A stretch of DNA of 64,000 bases from Mycolicibacterium brumae. GTDB lineage: Bacteria > Actinomycetota > Actinomycetes > Mycobacteriales > Mycobacteriaceae. Each line of letters starts with the position of its first letter. Position 1 is the stretch's first letter. Under the pieces are notes generated by a model that saw nothing but the letters and a program-made list of their open reading frames with translations, was not told the origin of the DNA and did not search any database. Below, piece by piece: positions 57,165 to 64,000 of this stretch. Both the position numbers and the translations under genes were made by a program. The stretch lies in assembly GCF_025215495.1 (NCBI RefSeq), contig NZ_CP104302.1, forward strand, positions 1,736,001-1,800,000, written 5' to 3'.

Positions 57165-59369
57165 CTAGCTGTTCTTCACATCGAACCGGTCGGCGTCCAT
57201 CACCTTGGTCCACGCGGCGACGAAGTCCCGGACGAACTTCTCCTTCGCGTCGTCGGCGGCGTAGACCTCGGCCAGCGCCCGCAGCTGCGAGTTGGAGCCG
57301 AACAGCAGGTCCACCCGGCTGGCGGTGTACTTCGGCTCGCCGGTCGCGCGATCGGAACCGACGTAGGTGCCGTCGTCGGCCGACGACGGCGCCCACTTGA
57401 GGCCCATATCGCAGATGCTGACGAAGAAGTCCGTCGTCAGCGCGCCCGGACGCTCGGTGAGCACACCCAGCTTTGACCCGCCGTGGTTGGCCTCCAGCGC
57501 CCGTAGGCCGCCGACCAGCACGGTCATCTCCGGACCCGACAGGTTCAGCTGGTTGGCCCGGTCGATGAGGTGGTATTCCGCGGGCAGGTTCAGGCCCTTG
57601 CCGGCGTAGTTGCGGAATCCGTCGGCCTTGGGCTCCAGGTAGGAGAACGAGTCCGCGTCGGTCATCTCCTGGGTGGCGTCACCGCGACCCGGGGTGAACG
57701 GCACGTCGATGTCGAATCCGGCTGCCTTGGCGGCCTTTTCAACGCCCACATTGCCGGCCAGCACCACCACGTCGGCGAAGGAGACGTTGACGCCGGAGGA
57801 CGCCTGGATCTCCTCGAGCTTGCGGATCACCTGAGCCAGCTCATCGGGCTCGTTGGATTCCCAGCCCAGCTGCGGCTGCAGCCGGATCCGGCCGCCGTTG
57901 GCCCCGCCGCGCATATCGCTGTTGCGGTAGGAGGCCGCGGCCTTCCACGCGGTGGAGACCAGCTGCGGCACGGTCAGACCGGAGTCGGCGATCGCGGCCT
58001 TGAGGGCGGCGACGTCGGCGTCGGACAGATTCGCGTTGCCAGCCGGCACCGGGTCCTGCCAGACCCAGGTGTCCTTGGGCACGAACGGCCCGAGGTAGCG
58101 GACCGCCGGGCCCATGTCGCGGTGCATGAGCTTGAACCAGGCCTTGGCGAACTCCTCGGCCAGCTCGTCGGGGTGATCGAGCCAGCGACGGGTGATCTTG
58201 CCGTAGATCGGATCCTCGCGCATGGACAGGTCGGTGGTCAGCATCGCCGGGTGGGTGCGGCCCTTGAGATCGGGGGTCGGCACCGAGTTCGCCCAGCCGT
58301 TGTCCTTGGGACGCCACTGCTGCGCGCCGGCCTTGCTCTTGAACAGCTCCCACTCGTTGCTGTACAGGATCTCCAGGAAGCTGTTGTCCCACTTGGTCGG
58401 CGTGTGGGTCCAGATGACCTCCAGACCGCTGCCGACCCGGTCGTTCGGGTTGCCGGTGTCGTTGGGGTTCTTCCAGCCCAGGCCCATCTCCTGCAGCGGA
58501 GCGGCGGCCGGCTCGGGGCCGAGCGCCTCGGCGTCGCCGTTGCCGTGGGTCTTGCCGAAGGTGTGCCCGCCGACGATCAGCGCGGCGGTCTCCACATCGT
58601 TCATCGCCATCCGGCCGAACGTCTCGCGGATGTCGATGGCCGCGGCCAGCGGATCCGGAACACCCTCGGGGCCTTCGGGATTGACGTAGATCAGACCCAT
58701 CATGGTGGCGGCCAGCGGGTTGTCCAGCTTGGTCCGGTCACTGCCCTGGTAGCGGTCCTGCGAGCCGAGCCACTCGGCCTCGGCGCCCCAGAAGACGTCC
58801 TCCTCCGGCTCCCAGCAGTCGGCGCGGCCGAAGGCGAAGCCGGCGGTCTTGAAGCCCATGTGCTCCATCGCGCGGTTGCCGGCGTAGGCGATGAGATCTG
58901 CCCAGGAGATCTTGTTGCCGTACTTCTTCTTCAGCGGCCACAGCAGGCGACGGGCCTGGTCCAGCAGCACGTTGTCCGGCCAGCTGTTCAGCGGCTCGAA
59001 GCGCTGCATGCCGCGTCCGGCGCCGCCGCGGCCGTCCTGAACGCGGTAGGTGCCGGCGGCATGCCAGCTCATCCGGACGAACAGCGGGCCGTAGTGGCCG
59101 AAGTCGGCCGGCCACCAGGACTGCGAGTCGGTCAGCAGCGCGTCGAAGTCGGCCTGGAACTCCTCGAAGTCGAGGGTCTGGACGACCTGGCGGTAGTCGT
59201 AGCCCTCATCCTCGGGATCGATGATGTCGGGGTTCTTCTGCAGGATCTTCAGGTTGACCTGGTTGGGCCACCAGTCGCGGTTGCTGCCGCCCTCGACGGG
59301 AGGCTTGATCCGCATCGGACAGCCGCTCTCGGTCTGGGCTTCTCCGATGGGAGGGGTTTCCTCAGGCAC
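57165..59369 (-). CDS. katG: Catalase-peroxidase
   Basis: A 734-residue protein, start at 59369. Active-site Arg-Trp-His in [12 protein letters not shown], Tyr in [10 protein letters not shown] and Met in [12 protein letters not shown] form the expected Trp-Tyr-Met adduct; the haem-ligand His is in [10 protein letters not shown]. The position of M. tuberculosis Ser315 is a serine here (VGSGLEVIW). It removes H2O2 and, in M. tuberculosis, activates isoniazid. Directly downstream of furA, the usual arrangement, with a 36-base gap. Confidence 0.97.
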   Translation of the reverse strand: MPEETPPIGEAQTESGCPMRIKPPVEGGSNRDWWPNQVNLKILQKNPDIIDPEDEGYDYRQVVQTLDFEEFQADFDALLTDSQSWWPADFGHYGPLFVRMSWHAAGTYRVQDGRGGAGRGMQRFEPLNSWPDNVLLDQARRLLWPLKKKYGNKISWADLIAYAGNRAMEHMGFKTAGFAFGRADCWEPEEDVFWGAEAEWLGSQDRYQGSDRTKLDNPLAATMMGLIYVNPEGPEGVPDPLAAAIDIRETFGRMAMNDVETAALIVGGHTFGKTHGNGDAEALGPEPAAAPLQEMGLGWKNPNDTGNPNDRVGSGLEVIWTHTPTKWDNSFLEILYSNEWELFKSKAGAQQWRPKDNGWANSVPTPDLKGRTHPAMLTTDLSMREDPIYGKITRRWLDHPDELAEEFAKAWFKLMHRDMGPAVRYLGPFVPKDTWVWQDPVPAGNANLSDADVAALKAAIADSGLTVPQLVSTAWKAAASYRNSDMRGGANGGRIRLQPQLGWESNEPDELAQVIRKLEEIQASSGVNVSFADVVVLAGNVGVEKAAKAAGFDIDVPFTPGRGDATQEMTDADSFSYLEPKADGFRNYAGKGLNLPAEYHLIDRANQLNLSGPEMTVLVGGLRALEANHGGSKLGVLTERPGALTTDFFVSICDMGLKWAPSSADDGTYVGSDRATGEPKYTASRVDLLFGSNSQLRALAEVYAADDAKEKFVRDFVAAWTKVMDADRFDVKNS

Positions 59370-59405
59370 TGCATTTCCTTTCGGGAGGGGTGAATCGGGC
59401 TGTGA

Positions 59406-59858
59406 TCACGGTTGTGATCCCGAAATTTGTGCGGGCGCGGCCGGTGCGGCCGCGCAATCGGGGCAGATGCCCCAGTAGATGACCTCGGCCTCGTCGATCA
59501 CGAACCCGAGATCGTCTGCGGCGGTCAGGCATGGCACCTCGCCGACCGCGCAGTCCACATCGGCGATGACGCCGCAGGAGCGGCAGACGATGTGGTGGTG
59601 GTTGTCGCCGACCCGCGCCTCGTACCGGGCCAATGAGCCGGATGGCTGAATCCGGCGCAGCACCCCGGTGGTGGCCAACACGTTGAGAACGTCGTAGACC
59701 GCTTGCCGGGACACCGCCGGAAGGTGTTCGCGGACGGCGGTCAGGACGGTTTCGGTGTCGGCGTGCGGGTGGGCGTGAACGGCCTCCAACACGGCCAGCC
59801 GTGGTTGGGTGACGCGCAGCTGGGCTGCGCGCAGCTGAGCCGGGAAATCCGACGGCAC
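59406..59858 (-). CDS. furA: FurA, redox/iron-responsive repressor of katG
   Basis: A 150-residue protein; GTG 59858 behind AAGAGG gives the best match to M. tuberculosis FurA (about 147-150 residues). Features: [76 protein letters not shown], and CPDC near the C-terminus, with the HHH and two CxxC motifs binding metal. It represses its own operon with katG. A strong promoter is visible upstream. Confidence 0.95.
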   Translation of the reverse strand: MPSDFPAQLRAAQLRVTQPRLAVLEAVHAHPHADTETVLTAVREHLPAVSRQAVYDVLNVLATTGVLRRIQPSGSLARYEARVGDNHHHIVCRSCGVIADVDCAVGEVPCLTAADDLGFVIDEAEVIYWGICPDCAAAPAAPAQISGSQP

Positions 59859-59871
59859 GTTCACCTCTTCA

Positions 59872-59900
59872 CACTTACGCCCTTTTCTGGACTGAGTCAA
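59872..59900 (-). promoter_or_regulatory. furA-katG promoter
   Basis: On the minus strand TTGACT (59900-59895) and TAAGTG (59877-59872) are 17 bases apart. The spacer CAGTCCAGAAAAGGGCG matches the AT-rich FurA-binding stretch known at the M. tuberculosis furA promoter (CCAGAAAAGG), so autoregulation is expected. Confidence 0.85.
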
Positions 59901-59987
59901 GAGTTGGCTGGATGTATCGACCCGCACGCGTGCTGTATGGGCGGGAACCGGGGCTGTGTGTTCGACGGTAGAGAGAAAACCGGGGGC

Positions 59988-60953
59988 ATGTGCGGCTTTT
60001 CCGGATTAGCGTCTGCGTCGGTGCGAGCCTTGGTGGATTTCACAGCGGCCCCGGCGTATTCGGTGCCGTCGACCGACGCCGGTATTCCCGGAGTGTCCGG
60101 ACTGCTGCTGGAGGGACCGCAGGGGTGGGGCGAGTTCAGCCCCCGCGGTGACGCCGATGCGGCGGCCGCCGTGGTGGCGGCGATCGAGCCGGGGACCGTG
60201 GGTTGGCCGGATCCGGTCCGCGGCTGGGCGCCGGTGGCGCTGACGATCCCGGTAGGCGCCGCGCAGCGCGCTGCCGGCCGGATCGCCGACAGCGGTTGCC
60301 GCACCGTCCGGCTGCCGGTCACCGGCCGCGCGGAGTTGGCCGCCGCCGAGTCGGCGGCCATCCGGTCGGTGCGCGCCGCGCTCGGCGCCGACGGCGGGCT
60401 GCGCCTGGTGCTCGCCGCCGATTCTGCTGACCCCGGGCCGGGGCTCGCCGCGCTGACCGAGTCGGCCGGTGGCGTCGAATTCATCGAACTGGGTCATGGC
60501 AGCGCGCACCGCGCGGTCGAATTGCGCCGCAGCACAGGCGCGCCGATCGCCGCGCACCTGACCGGCGCCGAATGGGCAGAGCTCGCCCGGTCCCTCGACG
60601 TGGTGGTGCTGTCGGTGGCGGCCCTCGGCGGCGCCCGCCGATGCCTGCGGATCGCCGAGCAGATCGGCAAACCGGTCGTGGTGGCCTCCGCGGGGGAGAG
60701 CAGCATCGGACTCTCGGCCGGACTGGCGCTGGCCGGCGCGTTGCCGGAACTGCCCTACGCCTGCGCGCTTGGCGACCTCGGGTGGCTGGCCGGAGATCTG
60801 GTCGAGTCCGCGCGGCAATTACGTCCGCGGGCGGGCCGATTGCCGGTGGCGCCGATGCCGCCGGCGCCGGATCCGGCCATGCTGGAGCGCTTCGCGATCA
60901 CCGACGCCACCGAGCTCGCCCGGTGGCGCGAGCGGTTGCGCCGGGTCAGTTGA
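59988..60953 (+). CDS. MenC-like enolase-superfamily protein, catalytic residues lost
   Basis: A 321-residue protein, ATG 59988. It follows the layout of o-succinylbenzoate synthase (MenC): [14 protein letters not shown], a [14 protein letters not shown] segment and [52 protein letters not shown]. The expected acid-base and metal residues are changed: the KVKV lysine position reads RLPV, the DANGGW metal Asp position reads AADSADP, the EQP Glu position reads ELGHGS, and the second lysine (KVAPLGG) reads SVAALGG. It is probably a non-catalytic paralogue; a true menC must exist elsewhere. Confidence 0.75.
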   Translation: MCGFSGLASASVRALVDFTAAPAYSVPSTDAGIPGVSGLLLEGPQGWGEFSPRGDADAAAAVVAAIEPGTVGWPDPVRGWAPVALTIPVGAAQRAAGRIADSGCRTVRLPVTGRAELAAAESAAIRSVRAALGADGGLRLVLAADSADPGPGLAALTESAGGVEFIELGHGSAHRAVELRRSTGAPIAAHLTGAEWAELARSLDVVVLSVAALGGARRCLRIAEQIGKPVVVASAGESSIGLSAGLALAGALPELPYACALGDLGWLAGDLVESARQLRPRAGRLPVAPMPPAPDPAMLERFAITDATELARWRERLRRVS

Positions 60954-61779
60954 CCCCGTGCGGAGTGCCCTCGGGCGCCTGGGCCGCGACGTCGGCGGGC
61001 GGCGCGGCGTCGGCGGACGGCGCGGCGGGCTCGCCGTCGATGCCCAATCCCGCCCGCACCCGCGGGACGGCGAAATCGGCGGCCTGATCGATCATCCCGT
61101 TGAACGGGTAGGTGGTGTGCGCGAACAGGTCGCCGCCATCGCTGCAGACGAAATCGCCCGGGGCGCAAAGCTCGAGGGTTTTGGCCTTGAACGGTTCGCC
61201 GATGATGATCTCCGGCGCCCCGCCGGCGAAGCTCGTCAGAAAGTCCTTGTCCGGCTTGCCGAACAGCACCACGGCGGCGACGTGATCGGCGATCGCGTTG
61301 GGCAGCGGCCCGTCGACGCCGTCCGGCAGCGTCACCCCGGGCGGGACCTTGTCGGCGGTCAGATAGCCGATCACCGCGGCGCCCTGGGAGAAGCCACCGA
61401 GCACCAATTGGGTGTCCGGGCACCGATTGGCCATGTCCAGCAAGCGGTTTCGCGCGTCGACGACGCCGTCGATGGCCAGCGAGTACTGCTGCGAGGCGGG
61501 ATAGTTGACCGAATACACGTCCGACGCGATGCCGGCGGTGCGCGCTTGGAAGGCGTTGATGAACAACTGGCCGACGTCACCGGGGCCCGGTGCTTGATCG
61601 GTGCCCCGAGCGAAGATCACCTCGGTCTGCGGACAGCCGGGCTCGACCGCGGGTTCGGGCTCCGGCTCCGCGCCGGCCTGGCCGACGCCGAGCGGTGACA
61701 GCGCCACCGCGAAGAGCAACGACGCGCACCCCCTGGACCGCCATCGATTGTCGCTCGGTTTGTTGAGCGTGCCTTGCAT
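60946..61779 (-). CDS. Secreted cutinase-family serine esterase
   Basis: A 277-residue protein, ATG 61779. Signal peptide ends near AGA-EPEPE. Cutinase-like protein motifs: CPQTEVIFARGTDQAPGPGDVG, GGFSQGAAVIGYL (nucleophile Ser) and APGDFVCSDGGDLFAHTTYP (catalytic Asp and His). M. tuberculosis has seven such Culp proteins, acting on lipid esters at the cell surface. The Pro/Ala-rich tail is unusual in composition only. Convergent with the MenC-like gene, overlapping by eight bases. Confidence 0.9.
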   Translation of the reverse strand: MQGTLNKPSDNRWRSRGCASLLFAVALSPLGVGQAGAEPEPEPAVEPGCPQTEVIFARGTDQAPGPGDVGQLFINAFQARTAGIASDVYSVNYPASQQYSLAIDGVVDARNRLLDMANRCPDTQLVLGGFSQGAAVIGYLTADKVPPGVTLPDGVDGPLPNAIADHVAAVVLFGKPDKDFLTSFAGGAPEIIIGEPFKAKTLELCAPGDFVCSDGGDLFAHTTYPFNGMIDQAADFAVPRVRAGLGIDGEPAAPSADAAPPADVAAQAPEGTPHGVN

Positions 61780-61890
61780 GGTCAACCACCACCTTGGAAT
61801 CACCCCGACCCTCGGCCCCAATCGATGCTACCGGTGGTTCAGCGGGGCTCGGTGGTTAACAAATGCCGCCGATGTTGGCAGACTGGGCCC

Positions 61891-62382
61891 ATGGCTCAGA
61901 TCACATTCCGCGGAACCCCCGTCCACACCTCCGGCGAACTGCCGGCCGTCGGCAGCCCGGCGCCGTCCTTCACGCTGACCGGCAGCGACCTCGCCGAGGT
62001 GACCGACGGACAGTTCGATGGGAAGCCGGTCGTGCTCAACATCTTCCCGTCCGTCGACACCGGGGTGTGTGCGACGAGCGTGCGCACGTTCAACGAGCGC
62101 GTCGCCGGCACCGGTGTGTCGGTGCTGTGCGTGTCGGCGGATCTGCCGTTCGCCCAGGCGCGGTTCTGCGGCGCGGAGGGCATCGAGAATGTCACCTCGG
62201 CGTCGACGTTCCGCAGTGACTTCGGGTCCGATTACGGCATCACCATGACCGACGGGCCGCTGGCCGGTCTGCTGGGCCGCGCGGTGGTCGTGGTGGGCGC
62301 CGACGGCAATGTGGTCTACACCGAGTTGGTGCCCGAGATCGCCAGCGAGCCGAACTACGACGCAGCGCTCGCCGCTCTGTAG
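61891..62382 (+). CDS. tpx: Thiol peroxidase
   Basis: A 163-residue atypical 2-Cys peroxiredoxin, ATG 61891, same length as M. tuberculosis Tpx (Rv1932, 165). The peroxidatic Cys is in FPSVDTGVCATSVRTFN and the resolving Cys in ARFCGAEG. It reduces peroxides and peroxynitrite with thioredoxin. Confidence 0.95.
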   Translation: MAQITFRGTPVHTSGELPAVGSPAPSFTLTGSDLAEVTDGQFDGKPVVLNIFPSVDTGVCATSVRTFNERVAGTGVSVLCVSADLPFAQARFCGAEGIENVTSASTFRSDFGSDYGITMTDGPLAGLLGRAVVVVGADGNVVYTELVPEIASEPNYDAALAAL

Positions 62383-62514
62383 TCCGTTCTGCGGGTAAGG
62401 GTCCCGCCTCAGGGTCGCGACCCCGTTGCCGTTGCGTCACGGTCTGAGAACCTCTCGGCCGATGCCCTCGCCGCGATTGGCCTGCTCTGCCGCACCTGTT
62501 GTAAAAGTGAATGG

Positions 62515-62533
62515 TGTGGTCAGTGTGACCACA
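62515..62533 (+). promoter_or_regulatory. Perfect palindrome upstream of ripD
   Basis: TGTGGTCA-GTG-TGACCACA is a perfect 8+8 dyad with a three-base spacer, 41 bases before the ripD start. It is a good candidate operator for an unknown dimeric regulator. Confidence 0.5.
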
Positions 62534-62573
62534 GATTCACATGGTGCGCTGTGCGGAGAGAAGGTCGATTCAA

Positions 62574-63212
62574 ATGAAGCGCGCATATGCCCTAGTAGCC
62601 GCTGCGATCATGCTGGTGTCCCTGCCCGGGATCGCGTCGGCGGACAGTTACCGATCGCCGGCCAACCAGCAGGCGATCGCTCAGGTGATCCAACGCGGGC
62701 TGTCCCAGCGCGGGGTGCCGTTCGTCTACGGCGGAGGCGACATCAACGGGCCGACCAAGGCCCGGGCGCAGACACCGACCGCGCCGGCCGCCGCGGCGCC
62801 GGGCGCTCAGGGCGCGCCGCAGCTCGGCCCCGGCCAGACCGACGCCTCGGTGCTGAACCCGGCGCCCGCGCCGACCTTGCAGATCCCGGGGCTGAACCTC
62901 GGCAACACCCCCGCCGCGCCGGCGGTCCCCGACGTCGCGGGCTTCGACGCGTCCGGCCTGATGGTCTACTCCTACGCCGGCGCCGGCATCAAGCTGCCGC
63001 GGTCCTCCGGCGATCAGTACAAGGTCGGCCAGAAGGTGTTGCCGTCCCAGGCGCTGCCGGGCGACCTGCTGTTCTACGGGCCCGAAGGCACCCAGAGCGT
63101 CGCGATGTTCCTGGGCAACGCCCAAATGCTGGAGGTGGGCAGTGCGGGCGTCACCGTGTCCCCGGTGCGCACCAACGACATGACGCCGTACCTCGTCCGG
63201 ATCATCGCCTGA
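62574..63212 (+). CDS. ripD: RipD-like non-catalytic NlpC/P60 protein
   Basis: A 212-residue protein, ATG 62574, with a signal peptide ending IASA-DSYRS. It parallels M. tuberculosis RipD: AQVIQRGLSQRGVPFVYGGGDINGPTK and LPRSSGDQYKVGQKVLPSQALPGDLLFYGPEG. The NlpC/P60 catalytic Cys is replaced by Ala (FDASGL instead of DCSGL) and the His site reads SVAMFLG, so it should bind but not cut peptidoglycan, as RipD does. About 60 residues of Ala/Pro-rich sequence are inserted in the domain, and the Gln-Pro tail of RipD is absent. Confidence 0.88.
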   Translation: MKRAYALVAAAIMLVSLPGIASADSYRSPANQQAIAQVIQRGLSQRGVPFVYGGGDINGPTKARAQTPTAPAAAAPGAQGAPQLGPGQTDASVLNPAPAPTLQIPGLNLGNTPAAPAVPDVAGFDASGLMVYSYAGAGIKLPRSSGDQYKVGQKVLPSQALPGDLLFYGPEGTQSVAMFLGNAQMLEVGSAGVTVSPVRTNDMTPYLVRIIA

Positions 63213-63262
63213 GCGTTAAGTCCCAACCGAATTCACCACGACGCTGTCGCAGCCGACGGGGG

Positions 63263-64000
63263 TCACAGCCCCTGTAGCTGCGACAGGGTCGCGTGGGCGA
63301 TCATGAAGTAGATGATCAGACCGGTGCCGTCGACGATGGTTGCGATCATCGGCGCCGAGACCAGGGCCGGATCGATCCGGAGCTTCTTGAGCAGCGGTGG
63401 CAGCACCGAGGAGACCAACGCCGACCACAGCACGATCGCCGCGATGGTCAGCGTCACCGTGATGGCGATCTCCATGCCGACACCGAGTGTCCAGGCGCGG
63501 ATCAGCCCGGCCAGCGCCATCGTCACCGCCACCATCGACGCGGTCGACAGTTCCTTGGCCAGCACGGCGGGCACGTCGCGCAATCGCACCTGGCCGAGCG
63601 CCATGGCGCGCACCAGGGTGGTGGTGATCTGGGTGCCGGTGTTGCCGCCGGTGCCGATCAGCAGCGGGATGAAGAACGCCAGCGCGACGACGGCGTCCAT
63701 CTCCTCCTCGAAATGCCGGAGCACCGTGCCGGTGTAGGCCTCGGCCACGAACAACAGCAGCAGCCAGACAATCCGCTTGCGCCACAGCAGAAACGGCGAG
63801 GCGCGCAGGTACGGCACCTCGAGAGGGGCCGAACCGCCCTGGCGTTCGGCGTCCTCGGTGGCCTCCTCCTCGGCGATGTCGGCGGCGTCGTCCTCGGTGA
63901 GGATGCCCAGCAGCCGGCCGTGCGCGTCGAGCACCGGGATCGCCACCAGATCGAAGGCGTCGAGTGTGCGCGCGGCGTCCTCGGCGTCGTCGAGGGCGCG
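63263..64000 (-). CDS. mgtE: MgtE-type magnesium transporter, C-terminal part (5' end outside window)
   Basis: Minus-strand frame open to the window edge, giving the last 245 residues. The end of a CBS domain (AIPVLDAHGRLLGILTEDDAADI) leads into the MgtE membrane domain with five spans: RIVWLLLLFVAEAYTGTVL, FFIPLLIGTGGNTGTQITTTLVRAMALGQV, VTLTIAAIVLWSALVSSVLPPLL and PMIATIVDGTGLIIYFMIAHATL. GNTGTQ and the DGTGLIIYF segment are diagnostic; the Asp in the latter lines the Mg pore. Confidence 0.92.
   Translation of the reverse strand, partial: RALDDAEDAARTLDAFDLVAIPVLDAHGRLLGILTEDDAADIAEEEATEDAERQGGSAPLEVPYLRASPFLLWRKRIVWLLLLFVAEAYTGTVLRHFEEEMDAVVALAFFIPLLIGTGGNTGTQITTTLVRAMALGQVRLRDVPAVLAKELSTASMVAVTMALAGLIRAWTLGVGMEIAITVTLTIAAIVLWSALVSSVLPPLLKKLRIDPALVSAPMIATIVDGTGLIIYFMIAHATLSQLQGL

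Noticed and set aside
57570..59393. Long plus-strand frame opposite katG
   Set aside because: Antisense shadow of katG without any recognisable domain.

Overview
The window is high-GC actinobacterial DNA from a mycobacterium. Gene content and order match the M. tuberculosis stretch around Rv1826-Rv1932 with many substitutions: gcvH-garA-ftsR-Rv1829-Rv1830-gcvB, Rv1836c-glcB, Rv1841c/Rv1842c-type CNNM proteins, guaB1-blaR-blaI, Rv1847, ndh-Rv1855c-Rv1856c, apa-Rv1861, bfrA, an rpf gene, cinA, fadD31, katG-furA and tpx. It is not M. tuberculosis: gnd1 and the urease operon are missing from their usual places, and an Fbp-type iron ABC operon, an MmpS/MmpL plus Rv0455c-like cluster and an Rv0072/Rv0073-type exporter are interleaved. 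Names rest on remembered family sequences and visible motifs; no database was searched.

Layout. 1-6,200: one-carbon metabolism and growth control, with a tandem glycine riboswitch ahead of gcvB. 6,000-9,900: a coupled two-copy repeat, a membrane protein, a Ddn-like F420 enzyme, a repeat-filled spacer and an Rv1836c-type protein. 9,950-16,050: malate synthase, then a tightly overlapped minus-strand operon of two CNNM/CBS membrane proteins and two unknowns. 16,185-19,770: an iron(III) ABC operon. 19,845-22,650: guaB1 and blaR/blaI. 22,650-24,240: an IdeR-boxed FhuF-like gene, the iron-stress small RNA MrsI and the Rv1847 thioesterase. 24,230-31,000: ndh, LLM and SDR oxidoreductases, apa, a GlsB-type stress protein, an Acg-type nitroreductase and a CPBP protease. 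31,000-38,900: an Rv2047c-like protein, a degraded cyclase-like gene, a GH13 enzyme, an ABC exporter and an FUSC transporter. 38,900-46,400: the divergent bfd/bfrA pair, an rpf gene, several small secreted proteins and cinA. 46,400-53,700: a hydrolase, a YaaA protein carrying an inserted repeat, mmpS/mmpL, a 13-copy inverted repeat array and small secreted proteins. 53,700-64,000: a beta-lactamase-like protein, a STAS protein, fadD31, katG/furA, a MenC-like pseudoenzyme, a cutinase, tpx, ripD and the end of mgtE.

Iron handling is the main theme. It covers uptake (16,185-19,766), storage and release (38,923-39,868), IdeR boxes (22,848, 23,616, 39,160), MrsI (about 23,644-23,750), whose apical loop can pair with the bfrA leader in this same window, and siderophore export (48,382-52,782). 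Oxidative defence (katG/furA, tpx, yaaA) and redox enzymes sit around it.

The most unusual DNA is non-coding. Three spacers (7,608-7,781; 41,852-42,015; 51,827-52,180) hold clusters of degenerate 20-25 bp repeats, always reverse copies on the left and forward copies on the right of a centre. In addition, a repeat ahead of position 6,184 carries mini-ORFs coupled by GTGA overlaps, and a short repeat family has inserted in frame into the YaaA gene.
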